DNA of 64,000 bases, taken from an uncultured Blastocatellia bacterium. GTDB taxonomy: Bacteria > Acidobacteriota > Blastocatellia > Chloracidobacteriales > Chloracidobacteriaceae. Of this stretch, positions 9,158-17,518 are shown piece after piece. The stretch's first letter is position 1. Each line of letters opens with the position of its first letter. The notes beneath the pieces were generated by a model. The model worked only from the letters and a program-made list of their open reading frames with translations. It had not been told where the DNA came from and made no database searches. Both the position numbers and the translations under genes were made by a program. The DNA is taken from positions 62,001-126,000 of the forward strand of contig CALGZC010000040.1 in assembly GCA_937934745.1 (NCBI GenBank). The letters run 5' to 3'.

Positions 9158-9178
9158 GCTGCGCGGGGCAGGCGCAGC
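9158..9178 (+). terminator. hairpin after the endonuclease gene
   Basis: Perfect inverted repeat GCTGCGC/GCGCAGC with a 7-nt loop, 39 nt after the endonuclease stop. No T-tract follows, so a terminator role is only plausible. A second perfect 8-bp stem (GCGCCGTC/GACGGCGC) lies at 9200-9223, just before the carboxylase start. Together they mark the right edge of the island. Confidence 0.35.
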
Positions 9179-9242
9179 GTAGGTCGTCAGGCAATCCTTG
9201 CGCCGTCGCGCCTTGGACGGCGCATCCGAGTCAAACAAGCCT

Positions 9243-10847
9243 ATGTTGATTGAGTCGAAACTTCAGACCGATAGTGAAGAATTTCAAGCCAACTACGCCG
9301 CTATGCTGGCGCAGTGCGCACAACTGCATGAACGTCTTGAGCTGGTCAAGCAGGGCGGCGGCCCGGCGGCGCAGGAAAAATTCCGCGCGCGCGGAAAGCT
9401 GCTGCCGCGCGAGCGCATCGCCCATCTGCTTGATCCGCGCAGCGATTTTCTAGAGCTGTCGCCGCTGGCGGCGTGGGATATGTACGACAACGAAGCGCCG
9501 TGCGCGTCGTTCATTGCCGGCATTGGGCGGGTTCACGGCGTCGAGTGTCTTATCACGGCGAACGACGCGACGGTCAAGGGCGGCGCGTTCTACCCGATGA
9601 CGGTGAAGAAAAGCCTCCGCGCCCAGCAGATTGCCCTGGAAAATCGCCTGCCTTGTATTTCGCTTGTGGAGTCTGCCGGGGCAAATCTGTTCTACCAAGC
9701 GGAAATGTTTGTCGAAGGCGGACGGGGCTTTGGCAATCAGGCGCGGCTGTCGGCGCGCGGCATTCCGCAGATTGCACTCGTGTTCGGCAGTAGCACAGCG
9801 GGCGGCGCGTACGTTCCCGGCATGTCTGACTATGCCGTGATGGTGCGCCGTCAGGCAAAGGTATTTCTGGGTGGGCCGCCGTTGGTCAAGGCGGCGACGG
9901 GCGAGGATATTGACGACGAAACCCTGGGCGGCGCGGACATGCACGGGCGTGTGTCGGGCGTGAGTGACTACACGGCCGAAGATGATGAAGACGCCATCCG
10001 CATCGGGCGCGAAATCGTTGCCAGCCTCAACTGGCGCAAGCCACCCGTGCCCAACTACCGCACGCCGGAACTGCCGGCCTATGACCCGGATGAGCTGCTG
10101 GGCATCATTCCGGTCAATCCGCGCAAGACGTTCGATATGCGCGAAGTCATCGCCCGGATTGTGGACGGCTCGCGCTTTTTCGAGTTCAAGCGCGACTACG
10201 GCCCAACGCTGCTGACGGGTCATGCCCACATTGACGGCTTCCCGGTCGGGATTGTCGCCAACAACGGCGTGCTGTTTTCGGAATGCGCGCTCAAGGCAGC
10301 GCATTTCATCCAGCTCTGCAATCAGGCGCGGATTCCGATCATTTACCTGCACAACACACCGGGCTTTATGATCGGCAAAAAAGTCGAGCACGAGGGCATT
10401 GTCAAACACGGCTCAAAGATGATTCAGGCTGTCTCCAACGCGAGCGTGCCGCAGTTTTCGGTCATCGTGGGCGGCTCATACGGCGCCGGGAACTACGCCA
10501 TGTGCGGCCGCGCCTACGATCCCCGGTTGCTCTTTTCATGGGTCAACAGCCGGATTGCCGTCATGGGTGGTGAGCAGGCGGCCGGCGTCCTGGTGCAGGT
10601 GCGGGTGGCGGCTATGAAAGCGCGTGGTCAGACACCCAACGCCGAGCAACTGGAGGCAATGCGGCGCGAAGTGGTTGAGCAGTTTGAAGCGCAATCTTCG
10701 GCATACTATGCGACGGCGCGCCTGTGGGACGATGGGATCATCGATCCCCGTGATACACGCCGTGTGCTGAGCTTGGGGGTATCCATGGCGTACAACGCCG
10801 ACTTCACCAGCGAGCCGGCGTCGCGCTACGGCGTATTTCGGATGTGA
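9243..10847 (+). CDS. acyl-CoA carboxylase, carboxyltransferase (beta) subunit
   Basis: Carboxyltransferase subunit of a biotin-dependent acyl-CoA carboxylase of the methylcrotonyl-/propionyl-CoA carboxylase group. It moves CO2 from carboxybiotin to an acyl-CoA in the cytoplasm. The 534-residue length matches MCC-beta. Both crotonase-like halves are present: GGAFYPMTVKKSLRAQ and GSSTAGGAYVPGMSDY in the N-half, NNGVLFSECALKAAHFIQLC and GGSYGAGNYAMCGRAYDPR in the C-half. ATG 9243 is chosen because the family starts about there; the frame is open upstream. No biotin carboxylase or biotin carrier gene is next to it, so the partner is encoded elsewhere and substrate choice remains open. Confidence 0.9.
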   Translation: MLIESKLQTDSEEFQANYAAMLAQCAQLHERLELVKQGGGPAAQEKFRARGKLLPRERIAHLLDPRSDFLELSPLAAWDMYDNEAPCASFIAGIGRVHGVECLITANDATVKGGAFYPMTVKKSLRAQQIALENRLPCISLVESAGANLFYQAEMFVEGGRGFGNQARLSARGIPQIALVFGSSTAGGAYVPGMSDYAVMVRRQAKVFLGGPPLVKAATGEDIDDETLGGADMHGRVSGVSDYTAEDDEDAIRIGREIVASLNWRKPPVPNYRTPELPAYDPDELLGIIPVNPRKTFDMREVIARIVDGSRFFEFKRDYGPTLLTGHAHIDGFPVGIVANNGVLFSECALKAAHFIQLCNQARIPIIYLHNTPGFMIGKKVEHEGIVKHGSKMIQAVSNASVPQFSVIVGGSYGAGNYAMCGRAYDPRLLFSWVNSRIAVMGGEQAAGVLVQVRVAAMKARGQTPNAEQLEAMRREVVEQFEAQSSAYYATARLWDDGIIDPRDTRRVLSLGVSMAYNADFTSEPASRYGVFRM

Positions 10848-10869
10848 ACCGGCCGGGTTTGACGGCCGG

Positions 10870-11889
10870 TTACGATGGGGTTTGCACCTGTTCAGTGCGA
10901 CGTTCCGGCATCGCATCGCTGGCGGCGGCGTCAGGGTGCCGGCCGCGCCAGACAGCCTCGGTGGTCGCTTTGCGCGCCGGTGTGATGACATACTCGCTGC
11001 CGTTGGTCGCGATGGTGATGTCGCCGTGCACGTCGGTACGGTACACCGTAGCTCCACTGCGTCGGAGCCGGTCGAGTGTCGCCTGCGTGGGATGACCGTA
11101 ACGGTTGGTTGCCCCACAGGAAATGATGGCGACTTCCGGCTTGACGGCACGCAGGAACGGTTCTTTGGTCGAATGGCGGGAGCCGTGATGGGCGACTTTG
11201 AGGACCTTGACATTGAGCGGTGCTTTGTCCGCCAAAAGGCGCGCTTCGGTTTCATCTTCGGCATCGCCGGTAAACAACATTGAAAACTGTCCGTAGTCCA
11301 ACCGCATAACAATCGAGTTGGCGTTAAGGTCGCTCCCGGAAACGTTTTGCAGCCACGGTTGCCGGGGGCCCAGCACTGCTAGCACAATGCCGTTGTCAAG
11401 GTTGAACTTCTGCCCTGCCTGGGCGATGACCAATCGCCCGACATGCGTTTTGACGGCTTCCAGCATCCGGCGGTAGGTCAGTGTCGTGTGCTCCTGCCCG
11501 CTGTCGAGGAAGTTTTTGACTTTGACAGCCTCCAAGACGTAGCCTATGCCGCCGATGTGATCGGCGTGGGGATGCGTGGCGATCAGAAGATCGAGTTCGC
11601 GGATGTCCAGCCGGCGCAAAAACGCCACGACCTGTGTGCCGGCCTCGGCCAAACCCGCGTCTATGAGGACAGCTTTCCGTTCCGGCGTCACAATGAGGTA
11701 GCTGTCGCCCTGTCCGACATCAATCGCATAGATGTGGAGCACCTTGCCGGTCAAGGTCGGCGGCGCAGGTGTGAACCTGTCCCGGAACTGCCAGACGAGC
11801 CAGAGCGCGACGGCAATGCCGGCGATGATCATCGGCAAGCAGCCGCGCCGCCCGCCCGGCGCCGAGCGACGACCTCGACCAGCGCTCAT
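10870..11889 (-). CDS. ComEC/Rec2-like metallo-beta-lactamase-fold protein, membrane-anchored
   Basis: 339 residues: a basic N-terminus, one transmembrane helix (about residues 18-36), then a complete metallo-beta-lactamase domain like the C-terminal domain of ComEC. Zinc ligands are THPHADHIGG, the aspartate in LFTGDAEDE and the histidine in VAHHGSRHST. The DVGQGDS entry motif is typical of ComEC-related hydrolases. There is no ComEC channel domain, so this is a stand-alone extracytoplasmic hydrolase of unknown substrate, possibly a nuclease or phosphodiesterase. ATGA overlap with the upstream gene makes it the last gene of the lpxD operon. Confidence 0.85.
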   Translation of the reverse strand: MSAGRGRRSAPGGRRGCLPMIIAGIAVALWLVWQFRDRFTPAPPTLTGKVLHIYAIDVGQGDSYLIVTPERKAVLIDAGLAEAGTQVVAFLRRLDIRELDLLIATHPHADHIGGIGYVLEAVKVKNFLDSGQEHTTLTYRRMLEAVKTHVGRLVIAQAGQKFNLDNGIVLAVLGPRQPWLQNVSGSDLNANSIVMRLDYGQFSMLFTGDAEDETEARLLADKAPLNVKVLKVAHHGSRHSTKEPFLRAVKPEVAIISCGATNRYGHPTQATLDRLRRSGATVYRTDVHGDITIATNGSEYVITPARKATTEAVWRGRHPDAAASDAMPERRTEQVQTPS

Positions 11890-12449
11890 CGGGACGCCGC
11901 TCTCCGGTCGTAGCCTTCGTCCGCCAGTTGGCGGGCGCGGGCATTGGCATTAGGTGTCGTTCGGGCGTCAACGGTAGCGTCAATGTGCTCAAAGCCGGCA
12001 AGGCCCTTGACGACCAGCTTCTCGCCGACTTCCCGGGAAAAGTCCGGCGCGCCGTTCTCGCCGACAGAGTATTCAAACGCTCGCGCAATCACGGCGAAGG
12101 GCTTCCCGTTGGCGAGACGCCACTCGATTTTGCGCCCTTTCTGGCGGTCGTAATGCGGCGCTTGCCCGCCGGCGACAAGAGAGGAAAATCGCCCGTCGCG
12201 CGATTCCACAAAAATATCGGCAGCCCAGGCGCTGTAGCTGATCAGCAGGCGATAGCCGCCCCGACCGGCGCAATAGGTTGGCGCGTCGCTTCCCTCGGCC
12301 GCAGCGCGCCCTGCGCGACACTGTGTGTTGAGGTCGGTGTAGGCGCTCGTGAAGCCTCCTTGCGCCGTGGCGCGCCCGGGCAGGCTCGCCGGCAAAAGGC
12401 ACAGGGCGAGAATACCCAGCCAACACAACCGGAAGTATGTGCAGTTCAT
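11886..12449 (-). CDS. small secreted protein of unknown function
   Basis: Not recognised. The 187-residue product begins with a signal peptide (hydrophobic segment, then A-T-A before QGG) and is therefore exported. The mature part is hydrophilic with two cysteines (QCRAG and YCAGRGG) that could form a disulfide. The start at 12449 is favoured over the upstream codon at 12473 by the ribosome binding site AAGGAA immediately upstream. It starts inside the lpxD stop codon (ATGA) and ends inside the start of the next gene (ATGA). It is thus translationally coupled on both sides and probably works in the cell envelope. Confidence 0.75.
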   Translation of the reverse strand: MNCTYFRLCWLGILALCLLPASLPGRATAQGGFTSAYTDLNTQCRAGRAAAEGSDAPTYCAGRGGYRLLISYSAWAADIFVESRDGRFSSLVAGGQAPHYDRQKGRKIEWRLANGKPFAVIARAFEYSVGENGAPDFSREVGEKLVVKGLAGFEHIDATVDARTTPNANARARQLADEGYDRRAASR

Positions 12450-13519
12450 TCGAGTTTCCTTTCTGCGCTGCACTTAGCCTCGAGCGCGGCAAGGCGTGTT
12501 TCGAGGGTGTGGACCAATTTGAGCAACGCCGGCAGCTTCGCCTGCGCGGCCGAAATCCGTAGCCACTGCCGCCGTTCGACGGCCGGGTAGCCGGCGACTT
12601 GCTGTCCTGGCGGCACATCGTTGGGGATGCCGCTCTGCGCCAGCGCCGTTGCGCCGTCGCCAATGGTAAGGTGCCCGGCGACACCGACTTGCCCGGCGAG
12701 AATGACCTGCGAGCCGATGACGGCGCTGCCGGCAATGCCGACTTGGGCACACAGCAGCGTGTTTTCACCTATTTGGACAGCGTGGCCGATTTGCACCAGG
12801 TTGTCGAGCTTAGCGCCCCGGCGAATGCGGGTTTCGCCGACGCTCGCGCGGTCAATCTGCGTTCCGGCACCGATTTCCACATCGTCTTCCACCACGACAC
12901 GCCCGGCCTGGGGGATCTTTTCCCACCGACCGTCAGGGCGCTTGGCGTAACCGAAGCCATCACAACCGATGGTGACATGGTTGTGGATGATCACCCGCTG
13001 CCCGATTTCAACCCCTTCCCGAACAACGACGTGGGCGTGGAGCACACAATCGGCGCCAATCTGCGCGTCATCATACACCACGACATGCGGGTAGAGTGTT
13101 GTTCGGTCACCGATGCGAACGTTGTCTCCGACGACCGCATAGGGGCCAATCCTAACGTCGGCTCCCAACTGCGCCGAAGCCGCCACAACTGCTGTCGGAT
13201 GAATCCCCGGCGGAGGGGATGGCGGACGGTGAAACCACTGGGCAACCTGCGCAAAGGCAAGGTAGGCATCAGGCACACGGACAACCGGACACGGCAGGCC
13301 ATCGGCCGCCATGCCACGGCTGAGGAGGATGGCGGCCGCCTGCGTTGTGCGCGCCTGCGCCGTGTAACGCGGGTTGGCCAGGAAGGTCAACTCTGTCGGA
13401 CCGGCATCGGCGAGGGCAGCAACGCCGGTAATCACAACCTCCGCTGCTGCGCCTTCCACTTCATAACCGAAGGCATCTGCAATCTCATGGAGGGTGTATG
13501 CTAAACGCTCCCGGGCCAT
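12446..13519 (-). CDS. lpxD: UDP-3-O-acylglucosamine N-acyltransferase
   Basis: Third step of lipid A synthesis: transfers a hydroxyacyl chain from acyl-ACP to the 2-amino group of UDP-3-O-acylglucosamine. The 357-residue protein has the N-terminal uridine-binding domain (LTFLANPRY), a left-handed beta-helix of hexapeptide repeats from about residue 105 to 290, the [10 protein letters not shown] motif and the [13 protein letters not shown] segment containing the catalytic histidine. A charged C-terminal helix completes it. The length is normal. It sits 21 nt after a methyltransferase and overlaps the next gene by 4 nt. This gene shows that the cell makes lipid A. Confidence 0.95.
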   Translation of the reverse strand: MARERLAYTLHEIADAFGYEVEGAAAEVVITGVAALADAGPTELTFLANPRYTAQARTTQAAAILLSRGMAADGLPCPVVRVPDAYLAFAQVAQWFHRPPSPPPGIHPTAVVAASAQLGADVRIGPYAVVGDNVRIGDRTTLYPHVVVYDDAQIGADCVLHAHVVVREGVEIGQRVIIHNHVTIGCDGFGYAKRPDGRWEKIPQAGRVVVEDDVEIGAGTQIDRASVGETRIRRGAKLDNLVQIGHAVQIGENTLLCAQVGIAGSAVIGSQVILAGQVGVAGHLTIGDGATALAQSGIPNDVPPGQQVAGYPAVERRQWLRISAAQAKLPALLKLVHTLETRLAALEAKCSAERKLE

Positions 13520-13540
13520 GTCGTTCTGGTGAAGCGTGTC

Positions 13541-14128
13541 TTACTTGACGACTTCCAGTTCAAAGTAAATCTCTTTGCCCCGCATGATGGCGTTTAGGTA
13601 CTGTTCCCAAAAACGCCGCAGGAAACGCCAGCGGGCCTGGCGGCGGTCGAGGTTGATCAGCCATTCGACGCCGCACAGGCGCCACAGCCTCAGCAAGGTG
13701 ACGTACGGCGGTCGCTGGCGGAAGCGAACCGGTGCGTAGAAATCAAACACTTCTTGTCCCACGGTCAGGTTCCGAAATGAATAGCTGTTCAGATGGTTGC
13801 GGTGCGTCAGATCGGTCGGAAAGTCAGGATTTGTCCAGTGCGGAGCGACCAGCCAAACCCATCCACCGGGACGGACAATGCGGTGCAGCTCGGTGACGAC
13901 GGTCAAGGGGGACAGGACGTGTTCAATGACGTGCCGCCCGATGACCAGATCGAAAGCATTGTCGGGAAAAGGGTAGGGAACGTTATCGAGGTTATGGATA
14001 ACATCGGCGGCGGAGTACGGGTTGGCGTCTAGCCCGGTCGCGCCGGGCGTCTTGCGTCGTCCGCAGCCGATATCCAGCACGCGCCATCCCTCCGCCGCCG
14101 CCAGCCACTGCGCGAGCACATCAGGCAT
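13541..14128 (-). CDS. class I SAM-dependent methyltransferase (Methyltransf_11-like)
   Basis: 195-residue methyltransferase. SAM-binding motif I is VLDIGCGRRKTPGATGLD, followed by DLVIGRHVIEHVLSP and a LHRIVRPGGWVWLVAPH motif. The C-terminal half has many arginines and tryptophans and may contact a membrane or nucleotide-sugar substrate; the substrate is not identifiable. ATG 14128 is preferred because it overlaps the upstream stop codon by 8 nt, giving translational coupling. Placement before lpxD suggests, but does not prove, a role in envelope or lipid metabolism. Confidence 0.82.
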   Translation of the reverse strand: MPDVLAQWLAAAEGWRVLDIGCGRRKTPGATGLDANPYSAADVIHNLDNVPYPFPDNAFDLVIGRHVIEHVLSPLTVVTELHRIVRPGGWVWLVAPHWTNPDFPTDLTHRNHLNSYSFRNLTVGQEVFDFYAPVRFRQRPPYVTLLRLWRLCGVEWLINLDRRQARWRFLRRFWEQYLNAIMRGKEIYFELEVVK

Positions 14129-15428
14129 AGATCCCGCGCAGAGCAAGGTCGCGGCTCATGTGCCGTACGCCCGAAATGTACGCGGCATCGCGCAAGCTGA
14201 CGCCGTATGTCTCGGCGACCCCAACGACATTCCGATACATTCGCGTGACGTAATCGCGGAGGCGCTCTAAAACGACGTGCCGTCGCCAACGAAAGCCAAT
14301 GCGATTTTGCACCCACTCAAAGTAGCGGACGATGGTGCCGCCTGCTTCGCCCATAATCGCCGGAATCACGTAGATGTCGCTGTTTTCCAAGGTTTGACTT
14401 GCCTCTGCCGTCGTCGCCCCATGCGCTGCCTCGCACAGGATTCGGCAGCGGAGTTGATTGACGTTGTCGGCCGTGATTTGGTTCTGCAAGTAGGCCGGCA
14501 CGAGGACGTCGCAATCAAGCGTCAGCAGCTCGCTGTCGGTGATTGGATCGGCTTCCAGGTAGCCGGCCAGCGAGTGCTTGTGCGCAAAATAATCCAGCAC
14601 ATCGGGAATGTTGAGTCCGTCGGGCCGATACACGCCACCCCCGGAGTCCGTGATTGCGATCACGCGGTAGCCGGCTTCGTACAACAGCTTTGCTGCCGAG
14701 CCACCGCGCCGCCCGGCGCCCTGAATGGCAACACGGGTCTGGGAGGGGTTTCCCCCAAGGTGGGCCAGTGCTGACTCCAGTAAGCACCAGACGCCATAGC
14801 CGATCGCCTCGTGCGAACCATGCGAACCGCCTAGCTCCAGAGGCTTACCGGTGACAATGGCCGTGACGGTTTGACGGGCGTGCATGGAGTACGTGTCCAT
14901 AATCCAGGCCATAACCTGCTGATCGGTACTGAAGTCAGGGGCAAGGATGTCCCGCTCAGCACCGATAATATCCAGAATTTCGACAACATAGCGTCGGGTT
15001 AAGCGCTCCAGTTCTTGGTTAGACAGTTGGGAGGGATCACAGACGACCCCGCCCATTGAACCGCCGAAGGGGACGCCGGCAACCGCTGCCGTGAGGGTGG
15101 ACCACATAGCCAGGGCGCGTAGGTCGTCCAACGTCAGATCGGGTCGGTAACGCAACCCACCGTGCATTGGACCCATTGCAACGTGGTGTTGTACGCGGTA
15201 ACTGGGGAAGATGTGAATTTCGCCACAGTCCATCTGAACCGGCAGGTTGATGGCCAACTCCCGACTCGGCAGGGCCAAAATCAGGCGGTAATTCGGATCG
15301 AGGTTCAAAATATCGGCAGCGCGGTTGAAGTACATACTGACGACGCGCGTCATGCGCGCCTTGTTATCCTCGATGGTGTCGAGGTCGGGCAGTGAACGGA
15401 AAGAAAGCGACAGGAGGGGATTGCTCAT
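14121..15428 (-). CDS. glutamate-dehydrogenase-like protein lacking active-site lysines
   Basis: 435 residues with the full Glu/Leu/Phe/Val dehydrogenase fold: an N-terminal substrate domain, a Rossmann domain (QGAGRRGGSAAKLLYEAG, then DSGGGVYRPDGL) and the C-terminal YFEWVQN segment. Compared with hexameric GDH, the three key lysines are all changed. The positions are H89 in GPMHGG, T113 in STLTAAV and M125 in GGSMGG; D165 (LAPDFST) is kept. The serine that precedes YFEWVQN in active enzymes is R368. Ordinary deamination is therefore unlikely. A regulatory subunit is possible, as with GdhA of Thermus thermophilus, which works with a catalytic partner. The start at 15428 has AAGGA upstream. 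It is the first gene of a five-gene operon. Confidence 0.88.
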   Translation of the reverse strand: MSNPLLSLSFRSLPDLDTIEDNKARMTRVVSMYFNRAADILNLDPNYRLILALPSRELAINLPVQMDCGEIHIFPSYRVQHHVAMGPMHGGLRYRPDLTLDDLRALAMWSTLTAAVAGVPFGGSMGGVVCDPSQLSNQELERLTRRYVVEILDIIGAERDILAPDFSTDQQVMAWIMDTYSMHARQTVTAIVTGKPLELGGSHGSHEAIGYGVWCLLESALAHLGGNPSQTRVAIQGAGRRGGSAAKLLYEAGYRVIAITDSGGGVYRPDGLNIPDVLDYFAHKHSLAGYLEADPITDSELLTLDCDVLVPAYLQNQITADNVNQLRCRILCEAAHGATTAEASQTLENSDIYVIPAIMGEAGGTIVRYFEWVQNRIGFRWRRHVVLERLRDYVTRMYRNVVGVAETYGVSLRDAAYISGVRHMSRDLALRGIYA

Positions 15429-15453
15429 ACATAGGTCCTTGTGGTGGTAGATA

Positions 15454-15479
15454 TGTACACCGCGTGTAGTTGTACACCG
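15454..15479 (-). promoter_or_regulatory. candidate operator in the leader of the GDH-like operon
   Basis: Two direct copies of TGTACACCG (15454-15462 and 15471-15479) spaced 17 bp apart, the first overlapping the perfect inverted repeat TACAC-CGC-GTGTA at 15456-15468. It lies 26-51 nt upstream of the GDH-like start codon. The arrangement is typical of a regulator binding twice on one DNA face, but no regulator can be named. Confidence 0.35.
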
Positions 15480-15615
15480 AATTGCCCTGTGGTGGGTAAT
15501 TCTACAACGCAATTCTGGTTGCCATAGGCTACGTTGTGAGTGACACCGAGCCTGTGTTTGCCCCCGGGCGTCCTGATGCTCCCACTGTAACGTCCAAGTG
15601 TAACGCCTGAGCCGA

Positions 15616-17118
15616 ATGCCGATGCCGCTGCACCTCCGTCGTCGCTTGTTCACCATTCTCCGCACCTTTCTGCCGTTTTTTCAGGCTTGTTTTCAGGCTT
15701 GGCTGGCCGGTTACCTACCGTGGGGCGACCGGACGGCACGGACGGCGCGCGCTGCGCAAAAATTGCGTGAAGCCCTGGAGCAACTGGGGATTGTTTTCAT
15801 TAAGGTCGGACAAGTGGTTGGAGTCCGCACAGATGCGCTGTCACCGGCCTATGCTGCTGAACTTGCCAAGTTGCAGGACGCCGTGCGTCCTGTGCCGATT
15901 CACATTGTCAAACCATTTCTCGAACGGGAGTATGGACGGGTGCTGTCGGAAATCTTTGAGCGCTTTGATCCCGACCCCCTTGCCACGGCCAGCATCGGGC
16001 AGGTGCACCGCGCCCGGTGGCGCGGGCGGGAGATTGTCGTCAAGTTCCTCAAGCCCGATACGCTTGCTCTCCTGGAAACGGATTTCGAGCTGATCCGGCG
16101 CATGGCAAGTGGACTGCGCCGGGTATCGCGCAATCCCGTGTGGGAGGACATCCTGACGGTTGTTGGTCGTTTCGAGGCGGGTTTTCGGGAAGAAGCGGAC
16201 TTTACGGCAGAGCGGCAGCATGCCGTGCGGCTGCGAGAGTTACTGGCGACGTTCCCAGATGTCGTCGTGCCGGAAACAATTGATGAGCTGTGTACGCCAC
16301 GCATTCTGGCGTTGGCCTTCGTGGACGGTTATCGAATTAGCGACGCAGATGCCGTGCGCCGCATTGTGCGCCGGCCGGAGCGACTCCTAGACCGCCTCGT
16401 TCACCTCTATGCCTACATGATCCTTTGCGAAGGCTACTACCATGCCGACCCGCATCCGGGCAATTTTCTGGTGCTGCCGGACGGCCGCCTCGCGCTGCTG
16501 GATTTCGGTATGGTGCAAACCCTGCGGGCAACAACGCGCGAGACCTTGGCCCGCGTCGTCGAAGCTGCCCTGCGGGGACGGCTCGACGATGTCGTGGATG
16601 GTTTTTACCGCCTTGGACTGGTAGACCCGGAAACGCCGCGCGATTTGGCGCGTGCTGCCGTGGCCCGGATCGGGGAAATCAATGTGTTGCAGTCCAATAC
16701 GAAAAACCGCATCACCGCCGTGGGAAAAGCGGTTGAGGAAAGCCAGGTGCGGTTTCTGTTACCAGAAGACTTGGCGTATCCTTTCCGCCTGATTCAAATG
16801 CTGGAAGGCGTTGCATCCTACTACCAGCCGGGGTGGAATGTCATTGCCGATGGCGGTGCCGGTTTGCAGGCAGCGTTAGAAGATTTGGTGCGCCGAACAC
16901 GCAGCACCCGCCCACCGGAGATTGCACCATCTGCGGCTGTCAACGGTGCGCGCCCCGCCACAAGTCCGGTGCGGCGATTGTTCCAAGCGTTACAGGAGAT
17001 ATTCGAAGCAACAACAGAAGAGCTTGAACAAGCGTCGCCGCCGGGTGCGGCACCGCCGCCGACCACGGTCCGTTGCGAAATGCCTGCGGCGGCAGCACCT
17101 GTCGCCGGCCGTCTGTAG
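15616..17118 (+). CDS. ABC1/UbiB (AarF) family atypical kinase
   Basis: 500-residue member of the UbiB/ADCK protein-kinase-like family, ATPases that support isoprenoid-quinone or prenyl-lipid metabolism at the membrane. Family motifs are visible: FIKVGQ (KxGQ) near residue 60, ASIGQVHRA as the nucleotide-binding loop, EADFTAE, HADPHPGNF in the catalytic loop and LLDFGMV as the metal-binding DFG. It lacks an obvious C-terminal membrane anchor; instead it ends in a proline/alanine-rich tail of about 80 residues. It is divergent from the GDH-like operon and convergent with the tRNA-Leu gene. The target lipid pathway is inferred from the family only. Confidence 0.88.
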   Translation: MPMPLHLRRRLFTILRTFLPFFQACFQAWLAGYLPWGDRTARTARAAQKLREALEQLGIVFIKVGQVVGVRTDALSPAYAAELAKLQDAVRPVPIHIVKPFLEREYGRVLSEIFERFDPDPLATASIGQVHRARWRGREIVVKFLKPDTLALLETDFELIRRMASGLRRVSRNPVWEDILTVVGRFEAGFREEADFTAERQHAVRLRELLATFPDVVVPETIDELCTPRILALAFVDGYRISDADAVRRIVRRPERLLDRLVHLYAYMILCEGYYHADPHPGNFLVLPDGRLALLDFGMVQTLRATTRETLARVVEAALRGRLDDVVDGFYRLGLVDPETPRDLARAAVARIGEINVLQSNTKNRITAVGKAVEESQVRFLLPEDLAYPFRLIQMLEGVASYYQPGWNVIADGGAGLQAALEDLVRRTRSTRPPEIAPSAAVNGARPATSPVRRLFQALQEIFEATTEELEQASPPGAAPPPTTVRCEMPAAAAPVAGRL

Positions 17119-17172
17119 CTGCCTGATGACCGTCGTGGCAGGATGCGACATCAAACACCGGTGGACGAAAAG

Positions 17173-17255
17173 TGCCGGAGGAGAGACTCGAACTCTCACG
17201 GGGTTGCCCCCACCGGATTTTGAGTCCGGCGCGTCTACCATTCCACCACTCCGGC
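17173..17255 (-). tRNA. tRNA-Leu (anticodon CAA)
   Basis: 83-nt class II tRNA on the minus strand. The acceptor stem GCCGGAG/CTCCGGC is perfect and the discriminator base is A. The anticodon stem-loop reads CCGGA-CTCAAAA-TCCGG with CAA at positions 34-36. A long variable arm (GGGG...CCCC) and a T-arm with GTTCGAGTC are present. No CCA is encoded. It reads UUG codons. Confidence 0.96.
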
Positions 17256-17293
17256 GCTTAGGGAAGCCAACCGTAGACAGCGCAACCGGGAAG

Positions 17294-17322
17294 TATATAG
17301 CGCAGTCGGACCGTAAGCGCAA
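17294..17322 (-). promoter_or_regulatory. promoter of the tRNA-Leu gene
   Basis: On the minus strand, TTGCGC (plus-strand 17317-17322) is separated by 17 bp from TATATA (17294-17299). A start about 7 nt further would give a leader of roughly 30 nt before the tRNA 5' end at 17255. Good match to a housekeeping sigma promoter; not experimentally known. Confidence 0.5.
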
Positions 17323-17390
17323 AGCCCGGTGCTACGGTGTCAGGCGATCCCGGCGTGCGAGGCGCGGAACAGAACGGCCGATGTTGTTGT

Positions 17391-17434
17391 CCCGGCGTAG
17401 TTTAAGCCGGATCAGCCGGGATGGATTTTTTTTT
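17391..17434 (+). terminator. terminator-like hairpin in the speA leader
   Basis: CCCGGC at 17391-17396 can pair with GCCGGG at 17415-17420, with a shorter CCGG/CCGG pairing inside. After 5 nt comes a run of nine T residues (17426-17434). It lies 85 nt upstream of the speA start and no plus-strand gene ends shortly before it, since aarF ended about 270 nt upstream. It could therefore be an attenuator for speA or a late terminator for aarF. Confidence 0.5.
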
Positions 17435-17518
17435 GACGCCCCTGTTTTGCATTTGCTACATTTGCAGGCTTGTTTGCATTGGAACTGCCAACGTGACTTC
17501 AGGCTGCAAGGAGAGGCG

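Noticed and set aside
9450-10409. 319-codon minus-strand open frame inside the carboxylase gene
   Set aside because: No recognisable domains, and it lies entirely within a strongly conserved carboxyltransferase.
12599-13504. 301-codon plus-strand frame opposite lpxD
   Set aside because: Periodic Asp/His/Val pattern is just the complement of the hexapeptide repeats.
16990-17322. Minus-strand frame with GGMVDAPDSKSGGG
   Set aside because: Another tRNA translation artefact, from tRNA-Leu.
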